Source: Chrysaora quinquecirrha (taxonomy: Eukaryota; Cnidaria; Scyphozoa; Semaeostomeae; Pelagiidae). Taken from it: 64,000 nucleotides of DNA. The DNA lies in assembly GCA_014526335.1 (NCBI GenBank), contig JACTAT010000352.1, positions 90,092 through 154,091 of the forward strand. The letters run 5' to 3'. The position numbers and the translations under genes are program-made. Numbering within the stretch: the stretch's first letter is position 1; every line of letters starts with the position of its first letter. Below the pieces are notes generated by a model. It made no database searches. It saw only the letters and a program-made list of their open reading frames with translations, and was not told the DNA's origin. Shown piece by piece: positions 48,136-57,678 of the stretch.

Positions 48136-48972
48136 TAATGACTCTGCAATAATTGTTTTATCTGTAAAATACCTTCCATAATGAAAATGACAAGGTACAT
48201 TTTTATATTTTGTACATGAGTTAGAGTGAGTATTGATTTGGTATTGAGAGACCAGTCTGTGCAACTCTAGTTCTTTGTTGGAATCTGGGAGATCTGCTCG
48301 AATGATGCTGTCAACAAACTCAATGTATTCATTTTTGGTGTTCTCGTGCAATTTAGGTGCATATTGTACCCATAAGCATAAGAAAGAATGTATATGAGGG
48401 GATCCTCGAAACTGGAATTCCACTTTAATTACATAATTTTTCACTTTTTCCAAGGGGCCATCATTCTCCAACAATATTTCTTTGAAAAATACTTCTACTC
48501 CATACTGAAAATGCCTTGCTGTTAGCACTGGATTTTGGTTAAGAATTTTGCATCTTTTATGATAATCAAAATCATTGTCAGCAAGTTGTATATTATTTAG
48601 CCTAGCAATAATAATAAGCAGCTCATTCCATCCCAGGTCTGCACATGACAATGTAAGGAAGAAATCTGGTAAACCTAACTGTTTGACCATTGCAAGGACA
48701 TCATATAAAAAATTCTTCCAATAAGCAGGAGTCCCTTTTATTGCATTCATGAATAGATATGCCTGATCTTCACAAACAAATGAACGATCTGTTTCTTTAT
48801 AATTACTTTGAAGTTGTCCTGCAGTAACATCCCCCTTAACCTTCCTTGTTGCAACATTAATTTGGGTATACAAATTAATCTGTTGCATGACATAGTTGGC
48901 AAAAAATGTAGTCTGCATTACATGAAAAATGCTGAGTATGATTCAAAAGACGTTGCTTAAAATATTTTCCAG
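48136..48972 (-). pseudogene. Helitron Rep (HUH endonuclease) domain
   Basis: The minus strand reads YVMQQINLYTQINVATRKVK, GTPAYWKNFLYDVLAMVKQL, LPDFFLTLSCADLGWNELL, then EFQFRGSPHIHSFLCL, with the His-Ile-His metal-binding motif at 48,388-48,396, and a CHFHYGRYFTDKTIIAESL end. This is the initiator nuclease that nicks and joins single strands in rolling-circle transposition. The frame is open for the whole 850 bp and runs into the pogo-like insertion at 48,135. Upstream frames are shifted near 48,960. Confidence 0.9.
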
Positions 48973-49714
48973 GTGACAGAAGAACAGGGCAATCCACCTT
49001 GTAACCAAATTTTCCTGTAGGAAATAAAAATGGAAAGCTTGCTCTTCACAAAATTGATCAGTAAAAATGGTTGGGGGGTTCTACCTTCTCCAGGTGCTAT
49101 TTTTAAGAAACCCTGATCCTCATTGTAAATGTTTGGAATCAAACATGTTTCATCAGCATTTGCACAATCAGAACTAAGTGGGTTTTCATGCTCTAAGTTC
49201 AATTCCTCAAATTCAATGGTATCATTATCAGGTTCATATTGTCCTTCTGCAATATTAAGCAAATCTTTTGATATATTGTCAATTTTTATCAAAATATCAG
49301 AATAAAATTGGAAGCCCTTAGATATTCCAAGGCACTTTTGATTTTGTCTGGACTCACACTTTCAAATGTGACATGGCCCTTGAATGATAACTTTCTTTTC
49401 AGTTTAACAAAAATTAGGCCACTACTATCAATTCCACGAGGGAGAGTATTGCTCAAGGTATCTACACGAATAGGCACATTACATATAGCTCCTTTGATTT
49501 TTGGCTGTTGGCATTTGGGCATGATTGATATCTTTTTAAATAATATTCTCTTGGATATTAGTACTTTCTGTAAATGCTGAAGAGAGGTCATTTCAGGTGG
49601 CAGAGGTACGAACCTCAGCTTATTCCACACAGCTTGACATGGTACTTTGTGCTTTAATAGATGTTTGTCACAGGTGTGACAAATATAAACCTTTGTGTCA
49701 AACCTTTGTGTCAA
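48957..49714 (-). pseudogene. Helitron N-terminal Cys-rich / DUF6570-like region
   Basis: The minus strand reads KVYICHTCDKHLLKHKVP, WNKLRFVPLPPEMTSLQHLQ, LISKRILFKKISIMPKCQQP, CNVPIRVDTLSNTLPRG, then an acidic stretch and INFVKSKLS. 'C.tC...l....vP......l...p.P.el..L...E..LIs.r..f' is the region just upstream of Rep in many Helitrons (DUF6570). Frameshifts at about 49,290 and 49,040. Confidence 0.65.
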
Positions 49715-50465
49715 ATCTTTGAATCTCCTTTGTAGGAAACTGATACAAATTTTTTAACAGTAGTCTTATATAAACATCTATTGCAAACAACACAAATATA
49801 ATAAGGCCCATTTTTTATTGCCTCTTCAAAAGTCAAGACAGGATTAGATTTAAACTTTTGATATTCAACTCATAAATCAATGTGCTCATCATCTTTTTTC
49901 AGTGAAATATTTTGAGTCTCGTATTGCACATTAACATCATCTTTATTCAAATATACAGAAGACAAGTGATGTTCTAAATCCTTTATTGTATTAAACATTG
50001 TTAAGACTGAAAATCCGTCCTGGGTTGGAAAGCCTCTCTCATCCCTGCTATGTGAGTTGAAAAGGAAAAACTGTTTCTTTGTCCAGAGTATTGCAATGCA
50101 AAGACCTTTTATAAAAAGAATTAAACCATTTCAAGTTTAGGAAAAAACTTAAAATTATCTCCAAAACTTCTGATACCAAAATTGTTTTCCAACAGATTTA
50201 CTGTTAAATTTGTTCCAAAAAATGAATGGATTATTAGTGGTAGTTCTGTTGCCATTAAAAAGTTAGTTGTGTTTATACTTTTATAAACTTCATCCCACTT
50301 TTTGAATATGATATCTAGATCTATTTTGTCCCATTGTGCTGGACCTTTTATCAGTGAAAAACAAATTGCAACTAAAGAGCAGCAAGAGCATTGTCTACCT
50401 GCAGTTTCACTAAACATAGCATTTCCTTGATGAAACGTGCCCTGGGTAACCTTTGAAGGAGCCAT
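49715..50465 (-). pseudogene. Helitron N-terminus, cysteine-peptidase-like
   Basis: From ATG at 50,465 the protein starts SKVTQGTFHQGNAMFSETAG, then RQCSCCSLVAICFS, in which the Cys after RQ is the presumed nucleophile. It continues as CIAILWTKKQFFLFNSHSRD with a His in the expected core and a GPYYICVVCNRCLY zinc-binding segment. Such an OTU- or C76-like N-terminal domain is found in Helentron proteins. In-frame stops and shifts occur near 50,121 and 49,869. Function as a peptidase is inferred from the family only. Confidence 0.5.
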
Positions 50466-50568
50466 TTAAACAACTTGCAAAATGTTCTTTTTTACTGATA
50501 TGTCTCAACCTGGTCTGCAGGAGAGATGAGAAACTCAGCCAAGTCTGTGCTTTTTAAGATGAAGTAGT

Positions 50569-50597
50569 CTAGACCTGCCTGGCGCACCCAGGTCTAG
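50569..50597. repeat. Hairpin near the Helitron 5' side
   Basis: CTAGACCTG (50,569-50,577) and CAGGTCTAG (50,589-50,597) with an 11-base loop. It lies about 100 bp upstream of the Helitron N-terminus and could be a subterminal hairpin. Confidence 0.45.
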
Positions 50598-50997
50598 GCC
50601 AAGACGTATGTATGTGGCCTATTGTTATTTGTATTTCCGTAAAACAGATAAGAATTATTTTTCCAAATATATTAAAAAGAACAAAAAATAAAATTGACAT
50701 TTACATTCGACCTTAGTTAATTACACTAAAACATGCAACAGGCATGTCTCATGGGTTGAGTGATGATACCCCGGCAGGGGACCTGCAATGTTTAGGCTAA
50801 AAATATCACTGGTTTACTGAAATCTACATTAATATTATAGCTATGGTTACATTAAATGAACAACGCAGCATATATTGAATAAAACACGGCATAAAAATGT
50901 AATTTAAACTCATGGATCAACAGCGATTCCTTCTTTCATCAGCCTGGTCACAGAGGGCGTGGAAAAAAGAAAGATCAGGACACATGGCTGGCAATTT
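50598..50997. other. Spacer between Helitron and minisatellite
   Basis: No gene or element boundary recognised. Confidence 0.4.
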
Positions 50998-51470
50998 ATC
51001 ATAAGTCAAGCATCAGCCAGGAGACCATGGAAACCATTGTATGGAGATCATTGTTCCTGAGGAAGATCCTCGTCTCAGGACACCAATTTGTCATGCGTCA
51101 ACTATGAGCTAGACAACCATGGAAACCGTTGTGTGGAGACCATTGTTCCTGCAGAAAATACACGTCTCAAGACGTCAATTTGTCATGCGTCAAGCATAAG
51201 CTTGACAATAGAATCCATTGTATGAGGACCTTTGTTCCTGGTCAAAATACACGTCTCAGTACGCCAATTTGTCATGCGTCAAGCATAAGCTTAACAGAAT
51301 CAATTGCATGAGGACTTTTGTTCCTGTGGAAAATACATATCTCAGGATGCCAATTTGTGTCAAGACTAAGCTAGACAATGGAATCCATTGTGTGAGGACT
51401 TTTTTTCCTGCGGAAAATTCACGTCTCATGTGTCATGAGCTAGAAAAACATGAGCTAGAAAACCATGGAA
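50998..51470. repeat. Minisatellite, about 5 units of 86-92 bp
   Basis: Units beginning GTCATGCGTCAA or a variant start near 50,998, 51,090, 51,182, 51,271 and 51,357, each containing TTTGTTCCTG.GGAAAAT and CACGTCTCA. The units are diverged, so the array is old. Confidence 0.85.
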
Positions 51471-51619
51471 ACTATTGAATTAAGCGCTTGGTTCTACCTT
51501 TTGGGCGCGGTTCGACTTTTCGATTCCACTGGTTTTAAACACGTTATCAACTACGTTGCTACCGTGAATAATGTTTCTGAAATAGCTGGGTCAGTAGCAA
51601 TACATATTGTGTGCAAAAA

Positions 51620-52190
51620 AGTGCATCTTTGAAGGAATTCAAGAAAGGTTTACAATTATATGAACTAGACAAGATTATAGATGATAATCCAGGGGCTTTT
51701 CTAGCATTATTTGTGATTCAATGAACCTGTGAAATTGGAGCAAATGATTTTTTTTCAAATCTTGTTCCGCAATATAGCACCAGGTTCATCAAGTAGACAA
51801 GCAGAAGAAGAAATAATGGATCATTTTCAGGATCTTCTGTGCTACCATGAAGATGAGCAAAATGCACCAGTCTCTTCTGCTATTGCATCGAGCTATGATG
51901 TGTGGATGGGTTTGATGGTTTTTCAGAAGTTGAGGGGTTTGAAGCAAGAAACATGGATCCTGCTTGTGTAATGGGATGGTTGACAGGGCAAACATACATG
52001 CCACTTTTATTTGATGAATTTACTATTAGGGCGAAATCCGACCATGACTGCATGGCAAATAATGTGGGCAAACTTTCCCATAGTTAGTGAATGTGCCAGA
52101 GAAATCATACTGCCAGTGGTACACATGTCCACTTTTGAAGAGTTTAAACATATCTGTTTAAACATAACATACTGTTGTGAGAAAGTTTAA
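51620..52190 (+). pseudogene. HECT-type ubiquitin ligase-like C-terminal remnant
   Basis: The plus strand reads ASLKEFKKGLQLYELDKII, a TGA, GANDFFSNLVPQYS, then EEEIMDHFQDLL, GWLTGQTYMPLLFDEFTIRA, DHDC and finally PIVSECAREIILPVVHMSTF with EEFK. The order 'fl..itG...iPp.gf...i.....hdc....yP.vs.C...i.lPv......f...' is the C-lobe of a HECT-like domain, as in some TE-borne or host E3 ligases. The catalytic Cys corresponds to the SEC motif. Two or three frameshifts and stops make it a remnant; no N-lobe is recognised. Confidence 0.45.
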
Positions 52191-52257
52191 GAAAAGGAAA
52201 AGGTACTACAACTAGATTTAGGAACCTAGCAGTGTTACTTTTGTTGGTTAATTGTCT

Positions 52258-52586
52258 TTGAGTTGTACAAAATTTGTTTTGGAATCTGTCTACATCAAAA
52301 CCAAAAGGCCGGTTCTGTGTAGACAGAAAGAGTTCGTTTTCTCACTTGGACTCTTCAAATAATTCATTGGTCTTCCCGCTGTATCCAACCAGCTGATTGG
52401 TGTTTAAAACACAATTCCAATTCAGCTTTTCGTTCTTTCTGATTGGTGCATTTCGAGCCGCATCTGGGTATAAATTCCGCCTTAGTCTATTGTTTCAGTC
52501 TGTTTCCGACGTTCATACTCTGAGCAGTGTCAGACAAAAAAAGCTTTTAAGTATGCCCGAAAATGATTCCGCTGTTCATCGCAATT
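52258..52586 (+). repeat. Dispersed repeat with TATA-like box and conserved short peptide
   Basis: Same family as 6,839-7,190. It contains the small inverted repeat GTCTAC..GTAGAC (about 52,290-52,324), a TATAAATTCCGCC box at about 52,470 and a short frame with MPENDSAVHRN at about 52,554. The second copy has the same peptide. Confidence 0.65.
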
Positions 52587-52670
52587 TAGTTAATTGTAAT
52601 ACCTTTCTTACTCAATTTCCATTTTTTGACACATCTATGAATGTTGAATACATATCAAGTGCACCTTCCC

Positions 52671-53418
52671 TAGCCTGCGTTGCAGACTCAACTGGTGTTT
52701 ACTTCTAGAAGAGTTGAGTTGAATAAAAATTTCAAAGTTTCTCTCCCAGTAGAGTCTGCGCATCCAAGCCAATATTCTATTCCAAGGTCATGTGAAGTTC
52801 TGAGATTTCTAGAACCAAATTTGATTGGCTGACAGCAATTCCTTTTGTTGTTTGTATCTGCTCCGGTAATCAAAATGGCGCAACTGAAACATCGGAAACT
52901 TATTTCTTCATGTTCTCAATTTTTGTCGCGCCCCAGACTCGAGGAAGCCAATATTCCGAGCTGTATTTTTCTCATATGAACTGTAGTCATTCATCTGTGA
53001 ACGTGAATCCTATAGCAGTACAGATTTCATTGCCTAGGCCATCTATCGATCACTCTGTTCGATTTCTGTTTATTAGATCGCCGCTTCATTTAAAGTTCCT
53101 CAATAATTATTCCTGATTTGGTACTGGATAGACTGCATTAATTTTCTTTTGCAAATAACGTGGAATTTCCTTGAATATTCACTCAGCAAACACAATTCTC
53201 AGCAAGCAATTCCTTCTCTGCGGTAGTAAACAACCGACATTGTGAAGAAGACAAAGGGAAAATGCTAAAAGGCGACATTGCTCATTGTGGAATGATGACA
53301 TCAGTGGAATAGAATATTGGCTTGGATGCGCAGACTCTACTGGGAGAGAAACTTTGAAATTTTAATTCAACTCAACTCTCCCGGAAGTAAACACCAGTTG
53401 AGTCTGCAACGCAGGCTA
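52671..53418. mobile_element. hAT-like MITE with 8-bp target duplication
   Basis: Long inverted arms of about 115 bp begin TAGCCTGCGTTGCAGACTCA (52,671) and end with the complement at 53,418. ACCTTCCC flanks both sides (52,663-52,670; 53,419-53,426), a perfect 8-bp duplication of the hAT type. No transposase is inside. Confidence 0.85.
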
Positions 53419-53476
53419 ACCTTCCCATGATGTTTGGAAATCAATACACAGGCTTGTGCGAACGTATTCAAAATAT

Positions 53477-54776
53477 TATGTGCACATTTCACAAAGAGAC
53501 GCTAAAACTGTCAGAAATAAGGCCTAATTAGAGGACAGTAAAGGAATTCAAAGTTATATACTGTCATAAGAAGCTCCGAAATTTCTGTACCATTTTATTG
53601 ATTATAAGGTTAATTGTAGGCAGAAATAGTAAAAATGTCTTTGAAAACTACAAACCTGAGTAATAGCGTGACTATTTAGAGAGCTTGAAAAAAGGGAGGA
53701 AACGCCCATTGTTTCAAATTAATTTCAATATGTGCACATTTCACAAAGAGACGCTAAAACTGTCACAAATAAGGCCTAATTAGAGGACAGTAAAAGAATT
53801 CAAAGTTATATACTTTCATAAGAAGCTCCGAAATTTCTGTACCATTTTATTGATTATAAGGTTAATTGTAGGCAGAAATAGTAAAAATGTCTTTGAAAAC
53901 TACAAACCTGAGTAATAGCGTGACTATTTAGAGAGCTTGAAAAAAGGGAGGAAACGCCCATTGTTTCAAATTAATTTCAATATGTGCACATTTCACAAAG
54001 AGACGCTAAAACTGTCACAAATAAGGCCTAATTAGAGGACAGTAAAGGAATTCAAAGTTATATACTTTCATAAGAAGCTCCGAAATTTCTGTACCATTTT
54101 ATTGATTATAAGGTTAATTGTAGGCAGAAATAGTAAAAATGTCTTTGAAAACTACAAACCTGAGTAATAGCGTGACTATTTAGAGAGCTTGAAAAAAGGG
54201 AGGAAACGCCCATTGTTTCAAATTAATTTCAATATGTGCACATTTCACAAAGAGACGCTAAAACTGTCACAAATAAGGCCTAATTAGAGGACAGTAAAGG
54301 AATTCAAAGTTATATACTGTCATAAGAAGCTCCGAAATTTCTGTACCATTTTATTGATTATAAGGTTAATTGTAGGCAGAAATAGTAAAAATGTCTTTGA
54401 AAACTACAAATCTGAGTAATAGCGTGACTAACTAGAGAGCTTGAAAAAAGGGAGGAAACGCCCATTGTTTCAAATTAATTTCAATATGTGCACATTTCAC
54501 GAAGAGACGCTAAAACTGTCACAAATAAGGCCTAATTAGAGGACAGTAAAGGAATTCAAAGTTATATACTTTCATAAGAAGCTCCGAAATTTCTGTACAA
54601 TTTTATTGACTATAAGGTTAATTGTAGGCAGAAATAGTAAAAATGTCTTTGAAAACTACAAATCTGAGTAATAGCGTGACTAACTAGAGAGCTTGAAAAA
54701 AGAGAGGAAACGCCCATTGTTTCAAATTAATTTCAATATGTGCACATTTCACAAAGAGATGCTAAAACAAACAAAA
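53477..54776. repeat. 252-bp satellite, five full units plus a partial
   Basis: Units start with TATGTGCACATTTCAC at 53,477, 53,729, 53,981, 54,233, 54,485 and 54,737. Successive units differ by only a few bases, so the array amplified or homogenised recently. No open frame runs through it. Confidence 0.95.
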
Positions 54777-55629
54777 TAAAGTCTAATTAGACGAAGTTAG
54801 AAGAATTCAGAATCGATCCTAATAACAATAAAAAGTTATACTTTTTCATTTTGACATTTATTGTAGATAATTCTATCATCAAGGCCACGTATAGGCTATT
54901 GAGTCTCTTGTTGGTTCCTTATTCTTATTGTTGTCACTGTTACTGTTAAGAATTCATTTCCATTTTAGAAGAGGTGTTTTAAGCCAGGTGTTTTAAGCAC
55001 CCGATCCCCCCCGGGGGTGTGAGGTACATGAGTGACTTGTGAAGTAGTCGGAAACCCAGATTTCGGAAACCCATCCACCTAGAATGTAAACCTTTGCAGA
55101 CACAGACCCTATTTTATAAATAGAAACAAGCGGAATATGAGAATAATGAGACTATCTCGACCTTACTATTGCTCGATATTGTACTACCATCACTTGACGC
55201 GTTTTTGCCACTTTTCTGACCAAACTAAAGTTCAAATTTCGACCTTTCTTCAATTTGCCACCAACCTTTATGGGTTTGGGTTAAAATAATACCCATGTTA
55301 AGAGAATTTCAGGTCCAAAAACCCACCCATATGGGCGGCACCGGCACATATCCGTACCCACATTATTCTAAGTACCCCCCCCCGGGGCACTTGACTCGAA
55401 AGCTCTGATTAGAGTTCTTTTTGAGTGTCCTAAGCAACTATAGTAAAGATACTTGATTTTAACAAGAATTAAACTTTTAGCGTTCTTATCTTTAAACTAG
55501 GTAGGTATTATCTTTGGACATTAAACTATAAGTTGCTTGAAATATATTCAAATGAAAAATATTCAAATGAAAAAATCTAAGTTTTGTTTATTCAAGACTA
55601 TTGTACCTTACTTAGTTTCAACTGAGGAA
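54777..55629. other. Spacer with a possible CCCCGGGGG-ended MITE
   Basis: CCCCCCGGGGGTGTGAGGTAC (about 55,006-55,026) and, inverted, GTACCCCCCCCCGGGGCAC (about 55,372-55,390) could be the ends of a roughly 385-bp MITE. A 5' untranslated or promoter region of the following Ginger-like gene would also fall in this stretch, but no clear box is seen. Confidence 0.4.
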
Positions 55630-55702
55630 ATGGAAAATCAACTGACAGCTGACGACCAGGAGTTTCTAGAAGCTCTCATCTCGATGGGACGTGACAATAA
55701 AG
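55630..55702 (+). CDS. Ginger-like transposase, exon 1
   Basis: An ATG at 55,630 opens 24 codons (ENQLTADDQEFLEALISMG) and one further base, followed by a GT donor (AAAG|GTACCC). The exon ends in phase 1. The acceptor at 57,677-57,678 begins an exon in the matching phase, giving an uninterrupted frame into the Pro-rich segment. Further in-frame ATGs upstream (55,537, 55,552 and 55,567) could extend the N-terminus. An exon with the same core peptide and phase is found at 4,396-4,459 on the minus strand. The splice is inferred from consensus sites only. Confidence 0.55.
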
Positions 55703-57678
55703 GTACCCAAGTTAATATAAACAATAATAGTCTATCATAGCAGTCTAATATAAAGTAAAGACGTGTTAACATCACACTGCACTATAAGTGTCCGATGTGC
55801 GACTCAATGTAATTTTGTAACTGGAAGCCTCGATGTCATGTAAGATTTAGGTTTTTATTTTCATTTCCAACTCAACATCGATTCTCAGACATAGATGCCA
55901 CATTAAACAATTAGGCCCTTTTTCATAAAGATGTTGTCTATTGCAATACCCATGGTCTTAGATTAAGGTATAAGATTATAAGTAACAGCCTCGATGTCAT
56001 GTAAGATTTAGGTTTTTATTTTCATTTCCAACTCAACATCGATTCTCAGACATAGATGCCACATTAAACAATTAGGCCCTTTTTCATAAAGATGTTGTCT
56101 ATTGCAATACCCATGGTCTTAGATTAAGGTATAAGATTATAAGCAACAGCCTCGATGTCATGTAAGATTCAGGTTTTTATTTTCATTTCCAACTCAACAT
56201 CGATTCTCAGACATAGATGCCACATTAAACAATTAGGCCCTTTTTCATAAAGATGTTGTCTATTGCAATACCCATGGTCTTAGATTAAGGTAAAAGATTA
56301 TAAGTAACAGCCTCGATGTCATGTAAGATTCAGGTTTCTATTTTCATTTCCAACTCAACATCGATTCTCAGACATAGATGCCACATTAAACAATTAGGCC
56401 CTTTTTCATAAAGATGTTGTCTATTGCAATACCCATGGTCTTAGATTAAGGTATAAGATTATAAGTAACAGCCTCGATGTCATGTAAGATTCAGGTTTTT
56501 ATTTTCATTTCCAATTTAACATCGATTCTCAGACATAGATGCTGCATTAAAAAATTAGGCCCTTTTTCATAAAGATGTTGTCTATTGCAATACCCATAGT
56601 CTTAGATTAAGGTAAAAGATTATAAGTAACAGCCTCGATGTCATGTAAGATTCAGGTTTTTATTTTCATTTCCAATTTAACATCGATCCTCAGACATAGA
56701 TGCCGCACTAAAAAATTAGGCCCTTTTTCATAAAGATGTTGTCTATTGCAATACCCAAGGTCTTAGATTAAGGTATAAGATTATAAGTGATAGCCTCAAT
56801 GTCATGTAAGATTTAGGTTTCTATTTTCATTTCCAACTCAACATCGATTCTCAGACATAGATGCCGCATTAAACAATTAGGCCCTTTTCCATAAAGATGT
56901 TGTCTATTGCAATACCCATGGTCTTAGATTAAGGTATAAGATTATAAGTAACAGCCTCGATGTCATGTAAGATTCAGGTTTTATTTTCATTTCCAATTTA
57001 ACATCGATTCTCAGACATAGACGCCACATTAAACAATTAGCCCTTTTTCATAAAGATGTTGTCTATTGCAATACCCATGGTCTTAGATTAAGGTATAAGA
57101 TTATAAGTAACAGCCTCGATGTCATGTAAGATTCAGGTTTTTATGTTTATTTCCAATTTAACATCGATTCTCAGATATAGACGCCACATTAAACAATTAG
57201 GCCCTTTTTCATAAAGATGTTGTCTATTGCAATACCCATGGACTTAGATTAAGGTATAAGATTATAAGTGATAGCCTCGATGTCATGTAAGATTCAGGTT
57301 TTTATGTTTATTTCCAATTTAACATCGATTCTCAGACATAGACGCCACATTAAACAAATAGGCCCTTTTTCATAAAGATGTTGTCTATTGCAATACCCAT
57401 GGTCTTAGATTAAGGTAAAAGATTATAAGTGATAGCTTCGATGTTAATAAGATTCAGGTTTTTATTTCCATTTCCAATTTAACATCGATTCTCAGACATA
57501 GATGCCACATTAAACAATTAGGCCCATTTTCATAAAGATGTTGTCTATTGCAATACCCATGATCTTATATTAAGGTGTAAGATTATAAGTGATAGCCTCG
57601 ATGTCATGTACGATGCAGGATTTTTGTAACTTGGATTGGATTGTAAGTGACTTTTTTACATTTTTTGAAATTTTGTAG
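55703..57678 (+). other. Predicted intron 1 of the Ginger-like gene
   Basis: A 1,976-bp GT..AG interval with a pyrimidine-rich acceptor (TTTTGTAG). About 90% of it is the 161-bp minisatellite. Confidence 0.5.
55828..57610. repeat. 161-bp minisatellite, 11 units
   Basis: CCTCGATGTCATGTAAGATT anchors start at about 55,828, 55,989, 56,150, 56,311, 56,472, 56,633, 56,794, 56,954, 57,114, 57,275, 57,436 and 57,597 (last partial). Units are over 90% alike by eye. The array ends 70 bp before the integrase exon. Confidence 0.95.

Larger units (their letters stand above)
39111..50465 (-). mobile_element. Helitron (Helentron-like) with two nested insertions
   Basis: In minus-strand order it carries a cysteine-peptidase-like N-terminus, a Cys-rich/DUF6570-like region, the HUH Rep domain, a PIF1-type helicase, an EEP endonuclease and an adjacent RPA-like gene. 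Rep plus helicase plus C-terminal endonuclease is the Helentron type of rolling-circle transposon. The body is interrupted by a pogo-like transposon (44,368-48,135) and a Penelope fragment (42,775-44,006). Multiple stops and frameshifts show that it is inactive. The element ends were not found, so the limits given are those of the coding parts. Confidence 0.85.

Noticed and set aside
55828..57610. 161-bp units as possible tRNA or snRNA gene tandem array
   Set aside because: No A/B box pair, cloverleaf or Pol III T-run pattern is evident in the unit.
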